A stretch of DNA of 10,374 nt from Flammeovirgaceae bacterium UBA6059 (GTDB taxonomy: Bacteria; Bacteroidota; Bacteroidia; Cytophagales; Cyclobacteriaceae): contig DIYH01000030.1 of the NCBI GenBank assembly GCA_002435755.1, positions 139,548-149,921 on the forward strand, in the 5' to 3' direction. The translations under genes were made by a program, and so were the position numbers. Positions 4,967 through 10,374 of this stretch are shown here, one piece after another. The notes under the pieces are model-generated. The model was given only the letters and a program-made list of their open reading frames with translations, was not told the DNA's origin and did not search any database. The number at the start of each line of letters is the position of its first letter. Positions within the stretch are counted from its first letter, which is position 1.

Positions 4967-6247
4967 GTGACCGTGAAGGGAGAGACTACTAAACCGTGGA
5001 AAGTATGGAAACGCATTGGGTTCCGGTTTATGTTCGTATTTTTTATATTGAAGACGGCCTTATGGTTGTACATCCCTTGGCTCGGTGACTCACTATACGC
5101 GTACTATTACTACCCTTCCTTCTTCGTCCAAAATTACATCTTGGACTTACACGATGTTCCTCGTTGGGAGCATGCTTTGACAGGAAGTGGCGATACACTA
5201 GATGATTGGATCCTTAATCTCGCTTACATCGGGATCGCACTGATTGCTACCGCAATATGGACGATACTAGACAGGAAAAAACTGGACTATCGCCAACTGT
5301 ATGATTATCTAAAAATTGGTCTCAGGTATTATCTGGCCATGATCATGTTCACCTATGGCATACAAAAGCTATTTGTATTGCAGATGCCATACCCTTCCTT
5401 AGCGCAGTTTTACACACCGCTTGGTGAATTCACTCCCATGAGATTCACCTGGATGTATCTAGGATACTCGGCACCTTATCAATTTTTTGGTGGATTCCTT
5501 GAAACACTTGGCGGACTACTAATTCTCTATCGAAAGAGCTTGCTCGCCGGTTTGTTGGTGCTTATTGGGGTCATGGGTAACGTACTGCTGCTGAACTTCC
5601 TCTATGGTGTACCGGTCAAGCTGTTTTCCTTCTTTCTGGTCTTTATAATAGTCTATCTGCTATTTGACTATCGTATGCCTCTGTGCAACTTTCTGCTCAA
5701 CCGACGTGCAGAACCAATTCCAATAGCAAATAGGACGTTCGAACCCTGGCAGCATTATCTGCGCGTTGGATTAAAAATCGCCTTCCTGATCTATGCCTTC
5801 GGACATACCTTCTACAATGACTACAATTATTACCAGTCCTTTCAAGAACGAGAGCCGCTAGCCATAGAAGGGGCGTTTGATGTAGATAGCTTTAAGAGAA
5901 ATGGCGAGGAACAACTATCCCCTACAGATACTACTCGCTGGAATCGGATTGTGGTAAGTCAGCGACGGTATTCCGGTAGTGGGTATGGTCACATTACCAG
6001 TGGCACCTCTAGTTTCCAACAGGTCAATTTCTCGTTAGACAGCTTGATGAATTTAACGATTAATCCTCGATTTGATACGACCGCCGTATTCAGAGGACGA
6101 GTTGAGCAAAAAACAGCCGATCAATTTGTATGGCGCGGTGTAGCTGGAACAGACGCCTTAGAATTGGTACTACGTCGCAATGAACGTGAGTTCACTTTGG
6201 ACAAGCAGGGCTTTATGTGGATCATGGAGCAGAAGGATTTTTATTAA
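4967..6247 (+). CDS. DoxX-like multi-pass inner-membrane protein with C-terminal soluble domain
   Basis: This 426-residue protein is mostly membrane. Hydrophobic segments lie near residues 19-37, 82-100, 120-138, 168-188, 191-211, 216-235 and 266-284. The central part resembles the DoxX/SURF4-type four-helix fold (YGIQKLFVLQMPYPSLAQFY, then GGFLETLGGLLILYRKSLLA), which I recognise only loosely. The last 140 residues are polar and predicted to be a soluble domain, ending in MWIMEQKDFY. Its biochemical role is unknown; DoxX relatives have been tied to respiratory chains and oxidative stress. The start is a GTG (4967), or a GTG two codons later, because no ATG is in frame before residue 22. An ATG at 4956 opens only a three-codon frame. 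The arsenite methyltransferase gene follows after 80 bp. Confidence 0.75.
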   Translation: MTVKGETTKPWKVWKRIGFRFMFVFFILKTALWLYIPWLGDSLYAYYYYPSFFVQNYILDLHDVPRWEHALTGSGDTLDDWILNLAYIGIALIATAIWTILDRKKLDYRQLYDYLKIGLRYYLAMIMFTYGIQKLFVLQMPYPSLAQFYTPLGEFTPMRFTWMYLGYSAPYQFFGGFLETLGGLLILYRKSLLAGLLVLIGVMGNVLLLNFLYGVPVKLFSFFLVFIIVYLLFDYRMPLCNFLLNRRAEPIPIANRTFEPWQHYLRVGLKIAFLIYAFGHTFYNDYNYYQSFQEREPLAIEGAFDVDSFKRNGEEQLSPTDTTRWNRIVVSQRRYSGSGYGHITSGTSSFQQVNFSLDSLMNLTINPRFDTTAVFRGRVEQKTADQFVWRGVAGTDALELVLRRNEREFTLDKQGFMWIMEQKDFY

Positions 6248-6327
6248 AATGAGAATCCTATTGCATCTTTTGATAACTCCATCGTCAATGAATAAAGACG
6301 TAAATTGAACTGTCAATACAGAAGACT

Positions 6328-7206
6328 ATGAATAGTGAACAAGAGCTAAAGAATGTGGTACGCGAAAAGTATACACGAATTGCAGAAACAGGTGACAAAC
6401 CGACAACTGCATCATGCTGCTCATCCACAACACCGACCAATAAGGTGTATAATATCATGATGGATGACTACAGTGATACCCAAGGGTATGTGAAAGACGC
6501 TGATCTTGGCTTGGGTTGTGGTCTGCCTACCCAGTTTGCCAAAATAGCTAAGGGTGATACAGTGATCGATCTGGGCTCAGGTGCAGGCAATGATTGCTTT
6601 GTAGCCAGACATGAAACGGGTGTTGAAGGAAAGGTCATTGGGGTGGACTTCACACCGTCCATGATTCAAAAGGCGCGTACCAATGTAGAAAAGCTCGGCT
6701 ACAACAACGTAGAGTTTCGTGAAGGTGATATCGACGATATGCCTGTTAATGATAATGTGGCTGATGTAATCGTCAGCAATTGCGTACTCAATCTTGTTCC
6801 CGATAAACAAAAGGTGATTGGTGAGATGTTAAGGGTGCTGAAACCAGGTGGTCACTTTAGTATATCCGATATCGTATTAGTGGGTGATCTACCCTCGGCG
6901 CTACGAACAGATGCTGAAATGTACGCCGGTTGCGTGGCTGGAGCAATCCAGAAGAGTGATTACCTTCAATACATCAAGGATGCTGGTTTTGAACAGATCA
7001 CACTTCAAAAAGAAAAGTCAATCACCATCCCTGATGATATATTGGCTAAGTCACTCTCCGCAACAGAAATTGAGGACTTCAAAAAAGGTGCTACTGGAAT
7101 TTTTAGCGTCACTGTCTATGCAGAAAAACCAGGTATCAAAACATCAAATCCTGTTGCTAACCTATCGGAAATGCAAAGTCAGGCAACCTGTTGTAGTCCT
7201 AAATGA
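6328..7206 (+). CDS. arsM: Arsenite S-adenosylmethionine methyltransferase (ArsM type)
   Basis: This 292-residue class I methyltransferase should transfer methyl groups from S-adenosylmethionine to trivalent arsenic, producing methylated arsenicals in the cytoplasm. The SAM-binding motif I is DLGSGAGND at 81-89, with the acidic residue of motif II in GVDFTP (105-110). The arsenic-binding cysteines of the family are in place: C30/C31 near the N-terminus, C64 in LGLGCGLP, C152 in SNCVLNLVP and C202 in YAGCVAGA. The 50-residue spacing of the last two equals that of well-studied ArsM enzymes. A terminal CC pair (288-289) is an extra thiol site found in many homologues. No arsR, arsB/acr3 or arsC lies in the window, so it is not in a classic ars operon. 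It follows a DoxX-like gene by 80 bp. No strong promoter is visible. Confidence 0.9.
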   Translation: MNSEQELKNVVREKYTRIAETGDKPTTASCCSSTTPTNKVYNIMMDDYSDTQGYVKDADLGLGCGLPTQFAKIAKGDTVIDLGSGAGNDCFVARHETGVEGKVIGVDFTPSMIQKARTNVEKLGYNNVEFREGDIDDMPVNDNVADVIVSNCVLNLVPDKQKVIGEMLRVLKPGGHFSISDIVLVGDLPSALRTDAEMYAGCVAGAIQKSDYLQYIKDAGFEQITLQKEKSITIPDDILAKSLSATEIEDFKKGATGIFSVTVYAEKPGIKTSNPVANLSEMQSQATCCSPK

Positions 7207-7229
7207 GATTCAGAATATGCTGAGTCAGA

Positions 7230-7250
7230 AATTAGGACAACCTCCTAATT
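7230..7250. terminator. Hairpin after arsM, weak terminator candidate
   Basis: AATTAGGA (7230-7237) and TCCTAATT (7243-7250) form a perfect 8-bp stem with loop CAACC, starting 24 bp after the arsM stop. A/T-rich arms and the absence of a T-run make it a poor intrinsic terminator. It may still mark the 3' end or protect the transcript. Confidence 0.35.
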
Positions 7251-7352
7251 CCTTCAACTGCACTTGACCAAAATCATAAAGTTAGGGTGAGCTAGCGCAG
7301 AGGATTTAAGGTTTTGAATAGCTAGGTTGATCATGTACTAATCCGAAAGGCC

Positions 7353-7859
7353 ATGTCTCCTGAATTCAAAGCAGCTGTCGATCAATTCTTTAAAAGTCAA
7401 AGAATAGCCGTCTCCGGATATTCTGATAAGGAAGACTCAGTAGGTAGACTAATCTACGATAAGCTGAAAAGCGAAGGCTTTAGCGTCTATGCGGTTAACC
7501 CAAAGCAACCGGATATCGAAGAAGACTGGTGTTACGACTGCCTAAACTCTATTGGTCTCAAAATCGATGCAGTGGTGATATGTACATCTCCTAAAAACAC
7601 ATTGGAGATCGTGAAGGAAGCGCATCAAAGCGGGGTACAGATCATCTGGATGCACCGGTCTATCGACAATGGCAGCTACTCCAAGGAAGCTGAAAAATAC
7701 TGTCATAAGCACGGCATGACCTGTATTAGCTTTGGTTGCCCGATGATGTTTTTAGAACCAGACTTTGGCCACAAATGCCTGAAATGGTTCTTCAATATCA
7801 AAGGTGAGTTTGGTGATGATCATGTGGATAGGATCGCAGTTGCCTCAGAGCAGAACTAA
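7353..7859 (+). CDS. CoA-binding domain protein (CoA_binding_2 type)
   Basis: This 168-residue protein is one Rossmann-like CoA-binding domain, the stand-alone version of the nucleotide-binding part of succinyl-CoA synthetases. Diagnostic stretches are RIAVSGYSDKEDSVGRLIYD (17-36), VYAVNP (45-50), IDAVVICTSPKNTLEIVKEA (71-90) and IIWMHRS (97-103). The C-terminal part (residues 124-150) holds CISFGCPMMFLEPDFGHKC, with cysteines 124, 129 and 142. Proteins of this group are widespread and have no firm assigned reaction; binding of CoA or acyl-CoA is the usual assumption. It follows arsM after 146 bp. A TTTG at 7313-7316 stands 19 nt from a poor -7 match (TACTAATC, 7336-7343), so an own promoter is possible but weak. 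Confidence 0.85.
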   Translation: MSPEFKAAVDQFFKSQRIAVSGYSDKEDSVGRLIYDKLKSEGFSVYAVNPKQPDIEEDWCYDCLNSIGLKIDAVVICTSPKNTLEIVKEAHQSGVQIIWMHRSIDNGSYSKEAEKYCHKHGMTCISFGCPMMFLEPDFGHKCLKWFFNIKGEFGDDHVDRIAVASEQN

Positions 7860-8083
7860 CAAGTATTTATCATTATCAACTTAATTAAAGCAGTTTCAAG
7901 TCGAGAAGCTCATTCAATTATTCCGGTAGGCAAAAAATAAATACCACCAACTCAAGAAAACAGGTAAACTCGACGACAAACGTCTGGCTCTCTGAAAAAA
8001 ATCCAAAGTTTTCAAAACACTTTCAGAACATCTCCGTTATTATGTCTAAACATTATATGTATGTACATTTAAATTTAGATACA

Positions 8084-8671
8084 ATGAGATTACTTAACTA
8101 TTTACTAGCACTGAGTGCATTTGCAGCATTTGCGTTCACTACTCCAGCTGAACAAGCTGATTATGCAATCGACGCAAGCGAAACTACTATCGTCTGGACA
8201 GGCGCTAAAGTAGGTGGAGAGCACACTGGCAACATCAGTGTAAAAGAGGGTGGATTCACTTTCAAAGATGGTCAATTGACTGGCGGTTCATTCGTGATCG
8301 ACATGAACTCTATCACCAACACAGATCTTGAAGGTGAGTACAGCGACAAATTGGTAGGTCACCTAAAGTCTGACGACTTCTTCGGTGTAGCTACTTACCC
8401 TACTTCTAAAGTAGAAATCACTAGCGTAGTGGCTCAAGGACCTGGTAAGTACAAAGTAGTTGCTGATCTGACGATCAAGTCGACGACTAAAGAAATTAAA
8501 TTCCCTGCTACTGTAGAAGTAAAAGATGGTAGCGTGGTAGCGAAGGCAGACATTACGGTAGACAGAAGCGAATATGACGTGCGGTATGGTAGCGGCAGCT
8601 TCTTCGATGGCCTTGGCGACAAAGTGATCTATGACGACTTCACACTCAACGTGACAGCCGTAGCAAAATAA
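8084..8671 (+). CDS. Exported YceI-like lipocalin-fold protein
   Basis: This 195-residue protein belongs to the YceI family, whose members form an extended lipocalin-like barrel that binds polyisoprenoid lipids. I prefer the ATG at 8084 because it opens directly on a signal peptide (MRLLNYLLALSAFAAFAF, residues 1-18). The in-frame ATG at 8042 would add 14 polar or aromatic residues in front. Family marks are the YAIDASETTIVWTGAKVGG start of the mature part, SFVIDMNSI (69-77), the GHLKSDDFF block (92-100) and YPTSKVEITS (105-114). It should act in the periplasm or outside the cell; the ligand is unknown. Codon use is more uniform than in neighbouring genes (many GGT, GTA, AAA, GAC, TTC), which suggests high expression. 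A strong terminator lies 24 bp after the stop. The 182-bp upstream gap shows only partial -7 boxes (TACATTTA, TAAATTTA). Confidence 0.88.
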   Translation: MRLLNYLLALSAFAAFAFTTPAEQADYAIDASETTIVWTGAKVGGEHTGNISVKEGGFTFKDGQLTGGSFVIDMNSITNTDLEGEYSDKLVGHLKSDDFFGVATYPTSKVEITSVVAQGPGKYKVVADLTIKSTTKEIKFPATVEVKDGSVVAKADITVDRSEYDVRYGSGSFFDGLGDKVIYDDFTLNVTAVAK

Positions 8672-8694
8672 TATTGGGATCAGTTAGGTTAGGG

Positions 8695-8727
8695 AGGCTG
8701 TTTCTGTCATGGAAACAGCCTTTTTTT
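8695..8727 (+). terminator. Intrinsic terminator of the YceI-like gene
   Basis: AGGCTGTTTC (8695-8704) pairs perfectly with GAAACAGCCT (8712-8721) around the 7-nt loop TGTCATG. A run of seven T (8721-8727) follows directly. It ends the plus-strand transcript just before the convergent rhodanese gene. On the minus strand no T-run follows the hairpin, so it acts in one direction only. Confidence 0.9.
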
Positions 8728-8732
8728 GTGTC

Positions 8733-9050
8733 TCAGTAAGACGGTACCGAAGGATCAATCTCCGCAGACCATGCCAGGATGCCCCCTTTGAGATTGTAGA
8801 GGTTATCGTACCCGAATTGCTGCTCGAGTGCCTGTACAGCAGAGCCACTCCTCGCACCACTTCTGCAGTGAATCACCACTTTCTTATCTTTTGAAATCTT
8901 TTCATGATTGTCTATCACATCTCCTAGCGGAATCAATTCCCCGCCGAGGTTAGCAAAATCAAATTCGTTTTGCTCACGCACATCGACCAACTGGAAGTCT
9001 TCCTTGTTGTCGATCATGCTCTTAAGCTCTTGTACTGTTACTTCTTTCAT
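8733..9050 (-). CDS. Single-domain rhodanese (thiosulfate/persulfide sulfurtransferase-like)
   Basis: This 105-residue protein is one complete rhodanese domain, of the cytoplasmic GlpE/PspE size class. It should carry sulfane sulfur as a persulfide on the catalytic Cys62 in the active-site loop HCRSGARSGSA (61-71). Other family marks are LVDVREQNEFDFANLGGELI (21-40), IPLGD, and the end motif NLKGGILAWSAEID (86-99). I chose the ATG at 9050 because MKEVTVQEL is a typical domain start. A longer frame to 9149 adds 33 residues unlike the family and would overlap the start of the next gene. It is divergent from the MetZ-like gene, with 97 bp between starts. Linkage of a rhodanese with sulfhydrylation suggests it supplies or scavenges reduced sulfur, which is an inference. 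Confidence 0.9.
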   Translation of the reverse strand: MKEVTVQELKSMIDNKEDFQLVDVREQNEFDFANLGGELIPLGDVIDNHEKISKDKKVVIHCRSGARSGSAVQALEQQFGYDNLYNLKGGILAWSAEIDPSVPSY

Positions 9051-9147
9051 TGCAATGGTGTTTAAGCTAGCGCGAATATAAGGTCTTTCTATTGCGTAAT
9101 CGACCTCACAGCTACTACCTTGCGGTTTTTTCCAAAAGACGTATATC
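9051..9147. promoter_or_regulatory. Divergent control region, rhodanese / metZ-like
   Basis: Both genes must start transcription within these 97 bp. A minus-strand TATATTCG (9080-9073) fits the Bacteroidota -7 box at 7 of 8 positions, 22 bp upstream of the rhodanese ATG, but lacks a clear -33 box. On the plus strand TTG (9092-9094) and TACCTTGC (9116-9123) are a poor pair. I see no recognisable SAM riboswitch. Confidence 0.35.
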
Positions 9148-10314
9148 ATGGAAGATTATCAGTTTGAGTCAAAAGCTATTCGGGCCCAAATGGAGCGCAC
9201 GCCATACGGCGAACACTCTGCTCCCATTTTTCCTACTTCAGGGTTTGTATTCGACTCTGCCGAGCATGCAAGAGATCTTTTCGCTGGCGAAATAGACGGC
9301 AATATCTATTCTCGGTACTCCAATCCCAATACCGATGAGTTCATCCAAAAGATGTGTCTGCTGGAAAAAATGGAGGCTGGCTTCCCTACCGCAACAGGCA
9401 TGGCAGCCATGTTCGGAAGTATAGCTGCGTTTGTTTCCTCTGGTGATCACATTGTGGCTTCAAGATCCGTTTTCGGCTCTACGCACCAGATCTTTACTCA
9501 ACTACTTCCACGCTGGGGAGTGACTACCACTTACGTCGATATCAACGACCCTGAGAGTTGGGAAGCAGCTATCCAACCGAACACCAAGATGTTCTTCGGT
9601 GAAACGCCCAGTAACCCTGGACTTGACATCATGAACCTTAAGCACATGGGCGAATTGTGCAAGGCCAATGGCGTCCTGATGAATATCGACAATTGCTTTG
9701 CCACATCTTACCTACAAACACCAAAGGACTTTGGAGCCGATATCGTAACACATAGTGCCACCAAGTTCATTGATGGACAAGGACGAGTGCTTGGGGGTGC
9801 TATTCTCACTTCCGAGGAGTTGATAGAGAAGGTGATGTTTCTATGTCGCCATACGGGTCCGGCCCTTTCGCCCTTCCATGCCTGGATCTTATCTAAGAGT
9901 TTAGAGACACTGCATGTGCGCATGGAGCGTCATTGTGAGAGTGCCTTTGCCCTAGCAGAATATCTGAACCAGCACCCAAAGGTCGGATGGGTAAAATATC
10001 CTTTCCTTGAAAATCACCCAATGCAAGTCATCGCCAAAGAGCAAATGAAGTACGGCGGGGGCTTAGTGACTTTCGAACTCAAATCTGGTGCAGATGAGGT
10101 CTTCACCATGCTCAACAAGCTCAAGATGCTAAAAATCTCTGCTAACCTTGGTGATACAAGAACAATCGTAACTCATCCTGCGTCAACAACACATTCGAAG
10201 CTATCCCCTGAAGAACGTGCCTCAGTAGGCATTACCGATGGATTGGTTAGGGTCTCAGTAGGACTGGAGAATATTCAAGATATCATTAAAGATGTAGAGC
10301 AGGCGATTGGATAA
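9148..10314 (+). CDS. metZ: O-succinylhomoserine sulfhydrylase-type PLP enzyme (Cys/Met metabolism family)
   Basis: This 388-residue enzyme belongs to the fold-type I PLP family that includes cystathionine gamma-synthase, cystathionine gamma-lyase and O-succinylhomoserine sulfhydrylase. The PLP lysine is K206 in SATKFIDGQGRVLGG. Other marks are YSRYSNPN (54-61), TATGMAAMFG (81-90), the ring-binding aspartate D181 in NIDNCFAT, ETPSNPGLD (152-160) and the C-terminal VTHPASTTHS (341-350) with LVRVSVGLE (366-374). The VTHPASTTHS block and overall pattern fit MetZ, which makes homoserine thiol directly from an activated homoserine and sulfide in methionine synthesis. Cystathionine gamma-synthase or a lyase cannot be excluded from sequence alone. 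The neighbouring divergent rhodanese supports a sulfur-assimilation role. Length is normal for the family and the ATG is the natural start. Confidence 0.85.
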   Translation: MEDYQFESKAIRAQMERTPYGEHSAPIFPTSGFVFDSAEHARDLFAGEIDGNIYSRYSNPNTDEFIQKMCLLEKMEAGFPTATGMAAMFGSIAAFVSSGDHIVASRSVFGSTHQIFTQLLPRWGVTTTYVDINDPESWEAAIQPNTKMFFGETPSNPGLDIMNLKHMGELCKANGVLMNIDNCFATSYLQTPKDFGADIVTHSATKFIDGQGRVLGGAILTSEELIEKVMFLCRHTGPALSPFHAWILSKSLETLHVRMERHCESAFALAEYLNQHPKVGWVKYPFLENHPMQVIAKEQMKYGGGLVTFELKSGADEVFTMLNKLKMLKISANLGDTRTIVTHPASTTHSKLSPEERASVGITDGLVRVSVGLENIQDIIKDVEQAIG

Positions 10315-10351
10315 GTGGCGAAAGCTGGAAGATAAGAGTTGACATTCCAAA

Positions 10352-10374
10352 ATTAACCATTAACCATTAACCAT
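10352..10374. repeat. ATTAACC heptanucleotide tandem repeat at the window edge
   Basis: Three full ATTAACC units (10352-10372) plus two bases run off the right end, 37 bp after the metZ-like stop. The total length is unknown. It may be the start of a variable-number tandem repeat. Confidence 0.8.

Noticed and set aside
8042..8083. Upstream ATG of the YceI-like gene
   Set aside because: The added 14 residues would push the signal peptide inward; the ATG at 8084 begins directly with a normal signal sequence.
9051..9147. SAM riboswitch in front of the metZ-like gene
   Set aside because: I could not find the conserved helices or loop sequences of known SAM riboswitch classes in these 97 bp.
9051..9149. 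33-residue N-terminal extension of the rhodanese
   Set aside because: The extension is not rhodanese-like, overlaps the metZ-like start and would remove the divergent promoter region; the ATG at 9050 gives a complete domain.

Overview
The window looks like chromosomal DNA of a free-living Bacteroidota bacterium, most likely Cytophagia-like (lineage is an inference). Supporting signs are moderate GC, start codons with almost no Shine-Dalgarno sequence, one textbook Bacteroidota promoter (TTTG, 19-nt spacer, TATATTTG at 355-385), a signal peptide that would leave an N-terminal Gln, and family-level resemblance of the proteins. No rRNA, tRNA, CRISPR array or intact transposase gene is visible.

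Left part (1-830): the 5' end of a minus-strand gene (DUF4393/Abi-alpha-like) runs off the edge. Then comes an intergenic stretch with a repeat element and a perfect hairpin, followed by a small acidic antitoxin-like gene. Its expected toxin partner starts in the usual ATGA overlap but stops after six codons. A second copy of the repeat element lies directly behind it. Part of this repeat recurs at 4.6-4.8 kb, so a dispersed intergenic repeat family is the most unusual feature of the window.

Middle (835-7859, all plus strand): an AraC-family regulator and a zinc-free quinone-oxidoreductase-like MDR enzyme form a tight pair. Next are a secreted purple-acid-phosphatase-like metallophosphoesterase, a 475-bp gap holding repeat copy C, a multi-pass DoxX-like membrane protein with a C-terminal soluble domain, an arsenite S-adenosylmethionine methyltransferase (ArsM type), and a CoA-binding Rossmann protein. 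The last three may be read together, but gaps of 80 and 146 bp leave this open.

Right part (8084-10374): an exported YceI-like lipocalin-fold protein ends in a clear intrinsic terminator. It converges on a single-domain rhodanese. The rhodanese is divergent from a PLP-dependent O-succinylhomoserine sulfhydrylase-type enzyme (MetZ-like), which suggests a small sulfur-metabolism pair sharing a 97-bp control region. The window ends in a short ATTAACC tandem repeat.

No complete new multi-gene system is evident. The best leads are the composite dispersed repeat with its buried coding-like tail, and the orphaned antitoxin with a putatively leaderless promoter.
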